A stretch of 36,384 nt of DNA from Chitinophagaceae bacterium UBA4407 (lineage in GTDB: Bacteria; Bacteroidota; Bacteroidia; Chitinophagales; Chitinophagaceae), in NCBI GenBank assembly GCA_002390845.1, contig DGQT01000083.1, forward strand, positions 1 to 36,384. Reading direction: 5' to 3'. Below, piece by piece: positions 24,080-32,292 of this stretch. The stretch's first letter is position 1, and every line of letters starts with the position of its first letter. A model generated the notes under the pieces. That model worked only from the letters and a program-made list of their open reading frames with translations, was not told the DNA's origin and made no database searches. A program made the position numbers and the translations under genes.

Positions 24080-24380
24080 ACGCAAATCTGAAAAAAAGGA
24101 GAGGAGGAAAAAATGATCATGGTCAGTAAAAAAAATGATTGTAATTCTGTTGTAAAGCTCCGGATATAACCCGAACGTACAAGGGTGCGACGCAAGAATG
24201 TTTCATGCTTATTCCAATGCCCGGTACAAAATGTATATAATTAAGCCTTCGCAATTTTTGTGGTGGGTTTTAAATAACCTTATTTTTAGTGATACATTTA
24301 TTTTGCGCTAACCATGCCGTGTAAAATGATGCGGTATAATGGTAGAGTGCAGCATTCAGCAATATTTAAAATAACCAACA
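24080..24380. other. Intergenic region dominated by an extended dispersed repeat
   Basis: Positions 24153-24290 are a repeat copy. The remaining 90 bases before the next gene contain TATTTTGCG at about 24308-24316, a rough -7 match. No gene is seen. Confidence 0.55.
24153..24290 (+). repeat. Dispersed repeat with extended 3' part
   Basis: The core GTACAAGGGTGCGACGCAA is at 24177-24195, followed by TTTCATGCTTATTCCAATGC, CCGGTACAAAATGTATATAA and CAATTTTTGTGGTGGGTTTT, closely matching 22065-22195. The terminal hairpin is more decayed than in that copy. Confidence 0.8.
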
Positions 24381-24827
24381 ATGAAATTTAAAACCAAACT
24401 GTTACAGGCAGGTAAAACTGCAACGGGTATTGAGATTCCTGCAAAAATTGTGGAAGGCTTTGGTGTGGGAAAGAAACCACCCGTAAGGATAACGATCAAT
24501 GGTTACACGTATCGCAATACAGTTGCAGTTATGGGCGGGGTGTATATGGTGGGTGTAAGCGCAGAACACCGTAAAGGCGCGAATGTAAATGGTGGTGATG
24601 AAATAGAAGTAACCATTGAGTTAGACACGCAGCCCCGTGCGGTAGATATTCCGGAAGCATTTGAAAAAGCATTAAAGAAAAATGCGGTTGCAAAGAAGTG
24701 TTTCGAATCGCTTTCTTACAGTAAAAAGAACGGTATTGTAACGGTGATCAGGGATGCCAAAACTGAAGAAACCAAACAAAGGCGTATAGAAAAAGCCATC
24801 AGCAACCTGGAAGAGGGAAAAGTATGA
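24381..24827 (+). CDS. DUF1905/YdeI-type domain protein
   Basis: This 148-residue protein joins an N-terminal DUF1905 beta-barrel (about residues 1-85: ATGIEIPAKIVEGFGVGKKP, PVRITINGYTYRNTVAVMGG) to a C-terminal YdeI/OmpD-associated helical domain (about 90-145: IPEAFEKALKKNAVAKKCFE, SLSYSKKNGIVTVIRDAKTE, RRIEKAISNLEEGK). The pairing is common and soluble; the C-terminal family has been linked to bacteriocin protection, but the biochemical role is unknown. The final bases overlap the start of a short open frame (ATGA). Confidence 0.85.
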   Translation: MKFKTKLLQAGKTATGIEIPAKIVEGFGVGKKPPVRITINGYTYRNTVAVMGGVYMVGVSAEHRKGANVNGGDEIEVTIELDTQPRAVDIPEAFEKALKKNAVAKKCFESLSYSKKNGIVTVIRDAKTEETKQRRIEKAISNLEEGKV

Positions 24828-24988
24828 TCTGTGATCCGCTTTCACTCATGATTGCAGCAGGAATTGTACAATTATCTACCGCTGTTCAGGATGTTCCTCA
24901 GGGCATCCTGAACCCTGATAAATGCCCTTTTGCAAAGGGTATAAGAAACGTAAACAACCTCATTAACCGTTATAAAAAGATAATGTAA
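24824..24988 (+). CDS. Possible 54-residue coupled micro-protein
   Basis: An ATG overlaps the stop of the DUF1905 gene (ATGA) and opens 54 codons beginning MICDPLSLMIAAGIVQLSTA and ending NNLINRYKKIM. It has two Cys (3 and 34), a hydrophobic first half and a basic end. The overlap favours translational coupling. Against it, a perfect 10-bp inverted repeat GTTCAGGATG/CATCCTGAAC (24884-24913) lies inside, similar to an intergenic repeat at 22020-22037, so the frame may be accidental. Not recognised. Confidence 0.3.
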   Translation: MICDPLSLMIAAGIVQLSTAVQDVPQGILNPDKCPFAKGIRNVNNLINRYKKIM

Positions 24989-25127
24989 CAGCCACTCTGT
25001 GGAAGACCCGGAACAACCTGGGCTTTACACTGCTTTTGGCTTTTAGAAATACTAATTGCTATAACTTCAGGTTGCCGCATTTAGCAGGCCATTTTATCAA
25101 AGTTTTATAATTTTCGAAGGAATTTTT

Positions 25128-25583
25128 ATGACGACTATTTCATACCGGCAAGCTACAAATCAGGATGTACCTTTCTTAGCCAAAATCCGTAGCGAAAATC
25201 AGGAAACAGAGAACCATTGGAACGATCGCATATCAGCATACTTAAATTACACACATAACCCTCAGCAAGCTCTTAAAACCCGCATTATCTATGTGGCCTT
25301 GCACAATAACATAATTATTGGATTTGTTGCAGGTCATTTAACTACCCGTTACGAGTGCCAGGGAGAATTACAGTGGATTAATGTTGTTGAAAAGTATAGA
25401 CAAACAGGTATTGCATCCAATCTTGTTCAGATTTTAGCGATTTGGTTTATCGGACAAAAGTCATATAAAGTTTGTGTTGATCCGGGAAATGATATTGCCA
25501 GGCAGTTTTATAAAAAAAATGGAGCAGAGAATTTAAATTCTCATTGGATGTTTTGGGAAGACATAAGAAATATTATAATTTAA
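25128..25583 (+). CDS. GNAT-family N-acetyltransferase
   Basis: This 151-residue protein has the GCN5-related acetyltransferase fold: an N-terminal ISYRQATNQDVPFLAKIR strand and helix, the central strands RIIYVALHNNIIIGFVAGHL and ELQWINVVEKYRQTGIASNL, and the closing VDPGNDIARQFYKKNGAE. In motif A the usual V-x-x-x-x-R-x-x-G-x-G/A reads INVVEKYRQTGIA, so the acetyl-CoA pyrophosphate loop is intact. The acceptor is unknown. The gene stands alone and runs into the 78-bp tandem array downstream. Confidence 0.9.
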   Translation: MTTISYRQATNQDVPFLAKIRSENQETENHWNDRISAYLNYTHNPQQALKTRIIYVALHNNIIIGFVAGHLTTRYECQGELQWINVVEKYRQTGIASNLVQILAIWFIGQKSYKVCVDPGNDIARQFYKKNGAENLNSHWMFWEDIRNIII

Positions 25584-26056
25584 TTTATACACCGCGCACA
25601 ACATATATTGGCGCAATGCATGCAAACAAAAGTAAACTCAGCTATTGTAATGCTGCCGGGCTACTTGCGCTGCTGCTGGTGTCCTCGCTAGCATCCTTGC
25701 CGTTGACGGTTTTGTTCACCGTCAACATTCGCTTTGGTAAAAGCTCAATATATAATCCAACCGTACAAGTATGCTTGCCGTTGACGGTGTTGTTCACCGT
25801 CAACATTCGCTTTGGTAAAAGCTCAATATATAATCCAACCGTACAAGTATGCTTGCCGTTGACGGTGTTGTTCACCGTCAACATTCGCTTTGGTAAAAGC
25901 TCAATATATAATCCAACCGTACAAGTATGCTTGCCGTTGACGGTGTTGTCACCGTCAACATTCGCTTTGGTAAAAGCTCAATATATAATCCAACCGTACA
26001 AGTGAGTGACACAACCGTTGATGCCATAAAATACCAAAGCCGGTAACATAAAAATC
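25584..26056. other. Gene-free region with tandem array
   Basis: This is mostly the 78-bp tandem repeat at 25696-26005. Open frames across it on both strands exist only because 78 is a multiple of three. The remaining bases show no feature. Confidence 0.7.
25696..26015 (+). repeat. 78-bp tandem array built from the dispersed repeat and a palindrome
   Basis: Four units start at 25696, 25774, 25852 and 25930 (the last is 77 bp). Each has CTTGCC, a palindrome GTTGACGGTG-TTGTT-CACCGTCAAC (the first copy has a T for G and the last lacks one loop base), ATTCGCTTTGG, then the repeat tail TAAAAGCTCAATATATAATC, CAACC and GTACAAGT. Only the last unit continues into the full alternative core GTGAGTGACACAACC. 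Units 2 and 3 are almost identical, which means recent expansion. No spacers are present, so it is not a CRISPR array. Confidence 0.9.
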
Positions 26057-28297
26057 TTACACCCACTCGTAACCATCTTTCTTCAATGGCAGGCGATAGG
26101 GCCTGGAACCCGCTGCTGCCAAAGCATTGCAGAGTGCCGGGGCAACTGTAGGCATACCTACTTCGCCAATACCGCCACATGCTTCTGTACTGGGTACTAT
26201 GTGCACTTCTATGGGTGGCATTTCGGGATAACGCAGCAGATCGTAGTTAAAGAAACTATCCTGCTCTACGCGGCCATTTTTTACAGTGATCTCGCCTTTT
26301 AATGCCTGCGAGAGTGCAAAGGCCAGTGCACCTTCTACCTGGTTTAGCAAACCATCGGGGTTTACCACAATACCGCAGTCAACCGCAGCAACAACCTTTA
26401 CGATTTTAAATTTCTTTGCACCCAGCATTTCAATTTCTATGGCATGTGCCACATAAGTAGGGCAAAAAGAAAAATGGTGCGTGGCTACACCTATAAAATG
26501 ATTGGCCTGCAACGGTTTACCATAGCCGCTTTTCTCTGCAACCAGTTTCAACACATTTGCAATACGTGAAGGATCCTGGAATGGAAATTCGGTTAAACGT
26601 TTTGGCATTGTAGCTAAAAGATCGAGGCGGAATTGCACAGGATCTTTTTTTAATTTAACTGCCAGCTCATCTACAAAACATTCAACCGGGAACGTATTGA
26701 TATTAATTTCCACCGCACGCAGCCAACCACGCATCAGGTTAAAGTCAACATGGGTAAAGCCTGTTTTTACATTGGGTATATCGTACCAGAAATCGGCGTT
26801 GGCACCACCGTTCATATCACCCAGTGCTTTTGTTTCGGGGCCTTCAATCATCAGGTTGATGGAACAGCCCAGCGCATGATGCTGCCATGATAACAGTTTA
26901 CCTGAATCATCCCACGATGCTTTCATGCGGTGATAATTGGCGGGGCGGTATGCATCATTGCGAATATCATCAACCCTGTCCCAGATCACCTTTACAGGCT
27001 TATCGTATTGCTTTGCAATTTTACCAGCCTCCAGCATGTAATCGAAGAAAAGCCTTCTTCCAAATCCGCCACCAATGTATGCCAGATTGATCTTTATATT
27101 TTTTTCGTCAATACCCAGTTCTTTTGCAATAACCGGCGGGGCAAATTCGGGAAACTGGTTGCCGCACCAGAACTCCGCTTTACCATCTTTTACCTGTGCA
27201 ATGCAATTGATGGGTTCCATAGTGCCGTGTGCCAGAAAAGGCGCTGAATAGCCTGACTCCAATGTATTTGCCGCAGGCGCATTTGCTTTGGCAACATCGC
27301 CTTTCTTGAATACTTCTATTGTTGGCTTGTTCTTAGATTTTGTTTCGAATGTTTTAAACAATTCATCTGTTGAATCATTGCCATGCCCTTGCTCATCCCA
27401 TTCTGTTTTCAATAGTTTTCTTGCTTTAATTGCACTCCACACATTGGTGGCAAGTATTGCAACACCTGCATGAATATGCATGGGCGCATCTGTGCCTTCG
27501 AATGTGACTGCTTTTAAATAACCACTTACACTTTTACAGGCGCTATCGTCAAACGATTTTAATTTTCCATGCAGTACAGGGCAACGTTCTACTACGGCAT
27601 ATACCATTCCGTCAACTTTTACATCAATGCCATAATTCGCTTTACCCGTTATCGTACTTTTAAGATTTTTCTTTGGAGCTGCTTTACCGATGATCGTAAA
27701 ATCTTTTGCTTCTTTCAGCTTTACCTCTTTTGGAATAGGCAGCTTAATGGCATCGCAAACCAGTTCTGCATAAGTGATGGTGTCTTTTGTTTTTGTATTG
27801 GTAACAACACTACTGGCAGTACTGCATTGCGCTTCGGGTATATTCCATTTCTTTGCTGCAGCGCTTACCAGCATTGCTTTTGCAGTAGCGCCAACCCTGC
27901 GCATTTCTTTCCAGTCGGCGAGTACACTCTGGCTGCCGCCTGTGGTATAATAACCTCCAAATCCTGGCTTATCGGGCCTGTCGATGGTTACGCCGAATGG
28001 CAGTAAATCAGTTTTTACCTTGCTCCAGTCTGCATCCAGTTCTTCTGCAACAATCATGGGTAACGAGGTATTCACCCCCTGCCCCATTTCTGCACGTGAA
28101 AAAAAGATGGTGATATCGCCATTCGATTCTACTTTTAAATAAGGCATTGGCTGCAGTGGATCACATGCGGCGGCGGCTGTTGCTGCTTTTTTGGTATCCG
28201 TATTACATGCCTGCGGCAGCAGCATGCCGAGAATAAGGCTGCCACCTGCGGCTGAACTGAGTTTGATAAAATCGCGTCTTTTGAAAGTAGTTTTCAT
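26057..28297 (-). CDS. iorB-like: Molybdopterin-binding subunit of an IorB-type dehydrogenase
   Basis: This 746-residue protein is the large molybdopterin-binding subunit of a xanthine-oxidase-family hydroxylase close to isoquinoline 1-oxidoreductase beta. It starts with a Tat signal (KRRDFIKLSSAAGG), and a Cys31 in LLPQAC may be lipidated. Family blocks are FFSRAEMGQGVNTSLPMIVA, GYYTTGGSQS, the second-domain APFLAHGTMEPINCIA, IGGGFGRRLFFDYMLEAGKI, and the C-terminal GIGEVGMPTVAPALCNALAA, whose Glu is the expected catalytic base next to molybdenum. The substrate is probably an aldehyde or N-heterocycle. The electron-transfer partner is the [2Fe-2S] protein upstream; the gap of 179 bp holds a dispersed repeat. 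Confidence 0.93.
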   Translation of the reverse strand: MKTTFKRRDFIKLSSAAGGSLILGMLLPQACNTDTKKAATAAAACDPLQPMPYLKVESNGDITIFFSRAEMGQGVNTSLPMIVAEELDADWSKVKTDLLPFGVTIDRPDKPGFGGYYTTGGSQSVLADWKEMRRVGATAKAMLVSAAAKKWNIPEAQCSTASSVVTNTKTKDTITYAELVCDAIKLPIPKEVKLKEAKDFTIIGKAAPKKNLKSTITGKANYGIDVKVDGMVYAVVERCPVLHGKLKSFDDSACKSVSGYLKAVTFEGTDAPMHIHAGVAILATNVWSAIKARKLLKTEWDEQGHGNDSTDELFKTFETKSKNKPTIEVFKKGDVAKANAPAANTLESGYSAPFLAHGTMEPINCIAQVKDGKAEFWCGNQFPEFAPPVIAKELGIDEKNIKINLAYIGGGFGRRLFFDYMLEAGKIAKQYDKPVKVIWDRVDDIRNDAYRPANYHRMKASWDDSGKLLSWQHHALGCSINLMIEGPETKALGDMNGGANADFWYDIPNVKTGFTHVDFNLMRGWLRAVEININTFPVECFVDELAVKLKKDPVQFRLDLLATMPKRLTEFPFQDPSRIANVLKLVAEKSGYGKPLQANHFIGVATHHFSFCPTYVAHAIEIEMLGAKKFKIVKVVAAVDCGIVVNPDGLLNQVEGALAFALSQALKGEITVKNGRVEQDSFFNYDLLRYPEMPPIEVHIVPSTEACGGIGEVGMPTVAPALCNALAAAGSRPYRLPLKKDGYEWV

Positions 28298-28332
28298 ATA
28301 AAAATTTGAAGCAGTTGATTGGTTTATTTTAT

Positions 28333-28476
28333 ATACCTGGCATTTGTACTGGTGGCATCGCCTGTTGTGTCACTCACTTGTACGTTTGGATCGTGAATTG
28401 GCAATCGCAAATCGGCAATGGTCAATGGTGAATGGTCAATGGTCAATTCACGATTCACACATTCACCATTCACCTC
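28333..28476. repeat. Dispersed repeat (variant core) plus nested inverted repeats
   Basis: TACCTGGCATTTGTAC..GGCATCGCCTG leads to the variant core TTGTGTCACTCACTTGTAC (28365-28383). Then short repeats of GGTCAAT/GGTGAAT form nested arms: GTGAATTG (28393-28400) with CAATTCAC (28444-28451), and GGTGAATGG (28427-28435) with CCATTCACC (28466-28474). It separates the two dehydrogenase subunit genes. Confidence 0.75.
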
Positions 28477-28941
28477 TCACCCGTTTACTTCCTTTATCAC
28501 TTCGTGTATCGCTTCCTGAATACGATGATACGTTCCGCAGCGGCAAAGATTGCCCGCCATTAATCCACTGATCTGGTCTTCTGTTGGTTGTTTGTTTGTG
28601 TTGAGCAAGCCAACAACATTCATTATTTGCCCACTCTGACAATACCCGCATTGCGGCACATTTATTTTTTCCCATGCTTTTTGCACAGGATGTGAGCCGT
28701 CTTCACTTAAGCCTTCAATAGTGGTGATTTTGCCGGTACCTACGGCCTGTACCTGCAATTGACAACTACGAACGGCAGTGCCGTTAAGAAGCACAGTGCA
28801 GGCACCACAACTGGCAACACCGCAGCCAAATTTTGTACCGGTAAGATCCAGCAGATCGCGCAGCACCCAAACCATTGGCATATCTGCATCGGCTTCGGCG
28901 GTGTAAGACTTATTGTTGATGTTTAAATTGTAAGATGGCAT
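28477..28941 (-). CDS. iorA-like: [2Fe-2S] subunit of an IorA-type dehydrogenase
   Basis: This 154-residue electron-transfer subunit feeds electrons from the molybdenum subunit to an outside acceptor. It has the two-domain layout of the xanthine-oxidase-family small subunit. The plant-ferredoxin-like domain has its first cluster on Cys40, Cys45, Cys48 (KFGCGVASCGACTV) and Cys60. The helical domain has its second cluster on Cys98, Cys101 (QCGYCQSGQIM), Cys133 and Cys135 (NLCRCGTYHRI). All eight ligands are present. Unlike its partner it has no signal peptide, so it is probably exported with the Tat-signal subunit. It is the first gene of the pair. Confidence 0.94.
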   Translation of the reverse strand: MPSYNLNINNKSYTAEADADMPMVWVLRDLLDLTGTKFGCGVASCGACTVLLNGTAVRSCQLQVQAVGTGKITTIEGLSEDGSHPVQKAWEKINVPQCGYCQSGQIMNVVGLLNTNKQPTEDQISGLMAGNLCRCGTYHRIQEAIHEVIKEVNG

Positions 28942-29342
28942 AAACAGTTAATTGAATGAGGAGCAAATTGGTAAGCAATAAAGTTATAGAACCCTGACTA
29001 ATAAAAATTATTTTTTAGAAGATTGTTGAGATTAGACAGATAAGCAGGATATAATTATAAAACATTTAGTGCAATATGTACCTGCCTTTGTTGTATTCCT
29101 TCGCCAGGTATGGTTGCATATTGTTTACAACAAACTTTGCTTGAGTCTTTGCTTTGGGAAAAGCTCAATAAACTATCCAACCGTACAAGTGAGTGACACA
29201 ACCAAAGCTTCATAGTAAATAAGTAAGCCTGCTAATAAAAAACACTCTGATATAAATATAAAAGCGCATTTGTAAAGCAAATTTAAAACGAGGCATCAGT
29301 TCAATTTTATATTGGCTATTTTAGCTGCCTAATAAAAAAACA
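28942..29342. other. Intergenic region with one repeat
   Basis: AT-rich. A dispersed-repeat arm is at 29150-29212; the rest holds no recognisable feature. The two flanking genes are divergent, so both promoters must lie here. Confidence 0.55.
29150..29212 (+). repeat. Dispersed repeat, variant core
   Basis: GCTTTGGGAAAAGCTCAATA, AACTATCCAACC, then the variant core GTACAAGTGAGTGACACAA (29183-29201) and CCAAAGCTTCAT. Confidence 0.8.
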
Positions 29343-29570
29343 ATGGCTTCAACAAAAATTACAGTAAACAGTAATGGCTCGCTTAAAATAGAAGGCGATT
29401 TTGAAATTGTAGATAAGCAGGGAAATGTATACGACCTTGGCGGCAGAGAAGTGGTTTCTATATGCCGTTGCGGGCTTTCGCAAAACAAACCTTTTTGTGA
29501 TGCTTCTCACAAAGGGCATTTTGAACATGAAGCAGTAGCGTTTGCGCTTCCTCCCAAAAAAACGGTATAA
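29343..29570 (+). CDS. CDGSH iron-sulfur domain protein
   Basis: This 75-residue protein has one CDGSH-type [2Fe-2S] site: Cys41, Cys43, Cys52 and His56 in CRCGLSQNKPFCDASHKGHF, the three-Cys one-His pattern of mitoNEET-like proteins. The canonical CDGSH reads CDASH here, a common bacterial variant. The first 38 residues form a beta structure (ITVNSNGSLKIEGDFEIVDK). The protein is soluble, with no membrane anchor, and probably has a redox or cluster-transfer role. It is codirectional with the FAD oxidase gene 109 bp downstream, but a shared transcript is not shown. Confidence 0.92.
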   Translation: MASTKITVNSNGSLKIEGDFEIVDKQGNVYDLGGREVVSICRCGLSQNKPFCDASHKGHFEHEAVAFALPPKKTV

Positions 29571-29679
29571 TATTATTGTGATTGCTGGCACCCCAGCTAA
29601 CGATTTTCTAATGTAAAGGCTGGTTTACTCACATGCAGAATTGTTTAAATTTACCCTGCAACAAAACAAAACCATTGCA

Positions 29680-31062
29680 ATGCCAGAAATTGTTGAGTTA
29701 CTTACCGAAACTTTTGGACACGATTGTGTACTGACACACGAAGAAGCAAGTATGCGTGTTGCAAGTAACTGGCGGCAGAATGAAAACCTGGATTGTCTTG
29801 CACTACTTCGCCCCGGAACCACAGAAGATGTATCAAAAATGCTGCAAATCTGCAATGCATACAATCAGCCTGTTGTGCCTCATGGCGGGTTGACGAATGT
29901 TGTTGGTGGTGTGGTAACCAAACCAAATGAAATTGCTTTAAGCCTGGAACGCATGAACGCGGTTGAAGAAATCAACGTGCTTAATAAAACGGTAACAGTG
30001 CAGGCAGGAGTTGTTTTGCAAACCCTTCAAAAAATGGTTGCTGAAAAAGGATTCCTTTTCCCGCTTGATCTTGGTGCAAAAGGCAGTTGTATGATTGGCG
30101 GAAACATCGCTTCAAATGCAGGAGGTTTACAGGCTTTGCGCTACGGGGTAATGCGCAATTTAGTGCTTGGTATGGAGGTTGTACTTGCTGACGGCACCAT
30201 TATTTCATCCATGAACAAAATGCTGAAGAATAACGCTGGCTATGATTTAAAGCAACTTTTCATAGGTTCTGAAGGTACATTGGGTATTATAACCAAAGCT
30301 ATTTTAAAAATTGAGGATAAACCGGAAAGTAAGCACACCGCTTTTATTGCCGTGGATTGTTTTGAGAAAGCAAATCAGTTGCTCCAATTTTCAAAAAAGT
30401 ATTTAAAGAATAACCTTACGAGTTTTGAATTGCTTTGGCAGGATTATTATAGTTTAATGACGTCGCCACCGTCAATTTATGCTCCACCGTTACCTCAAAA
30501 TTATCCTTTTTATATTTTAATGGAAATGCTTGGCCAGGATGCTGAGAAAGACCAGGCATTGTTTGAAGAATTACTGGAAAAAAGTTTTGAAGACGGCTTG
30601 ATTGCAGATGCGGTTATTGCACGGTCGCAGCAGGAATTGAATTGGTTATGGGGCATCCGCGAAAATGTAGAATTTATCTTTTCGGTTCACCATCCTGTTT
30701 TTTTATTTGATGTCAGCCTGGCAATTGCTGATATGAATGAATACATCGAAAAAATAAAATCAGCGCTTCAAAAGGTTTGGGCAGATGTACTTTTTTATGC
30801 TTTCGGGCATATGGGTGACGGGAACTTACACTTATATGTAAGTTGCGGCAATGCTGATATTAATATAAGACACCATGTAGAGGAGATTGTTTATAAACCA
30901 CTTCAGCAAATTGGTGGTTCAATAACCGGTGAGCATGGAATAGGTCTGGAAAAAAAGCGATGGCTTCACCTCAGCCGCACTGCCGAAGAAATACAACTAA
31001 TGAAAACGCTTAAGAATGCTCTGGACCCCAAAGGAATTTTAAACCCTGGAAAATTATTGTAA
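29680..31062 (+). CDS. FAD-linked oxidase (GlcD/D-lactate dehydrogenase type)
   Basis: This 460-residue flavoprotein oxidises a 2-hydroxy acid such as D-lactate or glycolate. The ATG before MPEIVELLTETFG is chosen over a TTG 13 codons upstream. The FAD_binding_4 domain covers about residues 30-210 (LLRPGTTEDVSKMLQICNAY, VPHGGLTNVVGG, GGNIASNAGGLQALRYGVMR, KQLFIGSEGTLGIITKAIL). The FAD-oxidase C-terminal domain covers about 215-458, with ELNWLWGIRENVEF, the metal- and substrate-site AFGHMGDGNLHLYV, GSITGEHGIGLEKKRW and LDPKGILNPGKLL. It is a stand-alone single-chain form without an iron-sulfur subunit nearby, so the exact substrate cannot be read. Confidence 0.9.
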   Translation: MPEIVELLTETFGHDCVLTHEEASMRVASNWRQNENLDCLALLRPGTTEDVSKMLQICNAYNQPVVPHGGLTNVVGGVVTKPNEIALSLERMNAVEEINVLNKTVTVQAGVVLQTLQKMVAEKGFLFPLDLGAKGSCMIGGNIASNAGGLQALRYGVMRNLVLGMEVVLADGTIISSMNKMLKNNAGYDLKQLFIGSEGTLGIITKAILKIEDKPESKHTAFIAVDCFEKANQLLQFSKKYLKNNLTSFELLWQDYYSLMTSPPSIYAPPLPQNYPFYILMEMLGQDAEKDQALFEELLEKSFEDGLIADAVIARSQQELNWLWGIRENVEFIFSVHHPVFLFDVSLAIADMNEYIEKIKSALQKVWADVLFYAFGHMGDGNLHLYVSCGNADINIRHHVEEIVYKPLQQIGGSITGEHGIGLEKKRWLHLSRTAEEIQLMKTLKNALDPKGILNPGKLL

Positions 31063-31124
31063 GCTTATATTGAAGCATAAAGAACCGGCTTACAGAATAA
31101 ATATAAAAGCGTGATACCGGCTTA

Positions 31125-31290
31125 TGTTTTTCATGGTATCGGCTGTTGTGTCACTCACTTGTGCGTTCTGAAAAACAGGCATCAAGGCAAAGAGTTTTTC
31201 GTTGTTCACTGTTCACTCATAATTCTTAGCACAAGTGTGCGACGCAACAAAAGCTTAACAGTATTACTATTGCCAGGCACATAAAAATTG
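31125..31290. repeat. Dispersed repeat, facing pair with mismatched cores
   Basis: The left arm TTGTGTCACTCACTTGTGC (31145-31163) has the variant core; the right arm CACAAGTGTGCGACGCAA (31230-31247) has the common core. The right arm continues CAAAAGCTTAACAGT...TTGCCAGGCACATAAAA and ends about 20 bp before the chosen start of the next gene. Confidence 0.85.
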
Positions 31291-31300
31291 TATTTTTCTA

Positions 31301-32131
31301 TTGCCTGCAGATCCCAATCAGAAATATCCCAACAAAATAAGTAAATTCAGTTTTAATTTACAGAGTATGATAAAAGGTGATATCTCTCTTGCCCAATGGG
31401 CTTTAGTTGAAGAAATAAGATCAGGCAAATGGAATACATTGGATTTTCCAAAAATTGCAAGAGAAGATTTTGATATTAACGGTATTGAGTTCGTTAATAC
31501 ACTTTTTGAAGTGCCTACAGTTGAATACCTGAATATACTTAAAAGAAACGCTACAGACAATGGTGTGCAAATGGTTTTGATTATGATAGATGATGAAGGG
31601 GATGGATGTGCATCAACCAAACAGGAACGCAAACAGTTTGAAATCAATCACCGCAAATGGATTGACATTGCGCAGTATCTTGGCTGTTCTGCAATACGCA
31701 CCAACTGCAGAGGGGAAGCAAACATTTCACATAAGGATGCTCTTAGATATGCAGCAGAATCTTACAACATGTTATTAGAATATGCAGCAGATGCTAACAT
31801 AAAAGTGCTGATAGAAAATCACGGCGGTGTTTCTAACGATCCCGATTTTATGATCGCTTTAATGAAAGAAGTTGATCACCCTTTGTTTGGCGCTTACCCC
31901 GACTGGCGTGAGCCTTCAAACGATTTTGACAATTATACCTACCTGCAAAAAACGCTTCCTTATGCAAAAGGAATGTCTTACAGAAATCAACCAACAGAAG
32001 CGCTTACTGCAAAGATGATCGATCTCTGCATCCAAAATAATTATCACGGCTGGTATGGTATTGAATCTAATGGACGCGAAGCTATAACGGAAGGAAAGAG
32101 GCTGCTGAATAAATATCTGTTTGATCAATAA
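31301..32131 (+). CDS. Sugar phosphate isomerase/epimerase-like TIM barrel, 5' end doubtful
   Basis: This protein, about 276 residues long, is of the xylose-isomerase-like TIM-barrel superfamily. It shows KGDISLAQWALVEEIRSGKW, REDFDINGIEFVNTLFEVPT, the central IRTNCRGEAN, KVLIENHGGVSNDPDFM with a metal-site Glu, GAYPDWREPSNDF and YHGWYGIES. The metal-binding pattern is intact. The only start in the right place is TTG at 31301; no ATG is found between the upstream in-frame stop (31256) and residue 23 (Met, 31367). Homologues paired with Gfo/Idh oxidoreductases often begin with a Tat signal, which is missing here, and the dispersed repeat ends just upstream. The 5' end may therefore have been replaced. 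It precedes the Gfo/Idh gene by 161 bp and may share a pathway with it. Confidence 0.75.
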   Translation: MPADPNQKYPNKISKFSFNLQSMIKGDISLAQWALVEEIRSGKWNTLDFPKIAREDFDINGIEFVNTLFEVPTVEYLNILKRNATDNGVQMVLIMIDDEGDGCASTKQERKQFEINHRKWIDIAQYLGCSAIRTNCRGEANISHKDALRYAAESYNMLLEYAADANIKVLIENHGGVSNDPDFMIALMKEVDHPLFGAYPDWREPSNDFDNYTYLQKTLPYAKGMSYRNQPTEALTAKMIDLCIQNNYHGWYGIESNGREAITEGKRLLNKYLFDQ

Positions 32132-32292
32132 TTATTGCTTTCATAATTGTTCAGTCAAAGGGCCATAAAGTGCCATCCGCAAAAATGTAAGTATGTGCGG
32201 GCATCAATAAATCTTGATCTGAAATATTCTGAGCACATTATTCGTCACATCCCGTAATTTTATATCCTTCACTCTAACGATAAATCAGCAAC

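Noticed and set aside
25696..26005. CRISPR-like array or genes in the 78-bp repeat
   Set aside because: There are no variable spacers. The open frames on both strands arise because the unit is a multiple of three, and they encode only repeated peptide.
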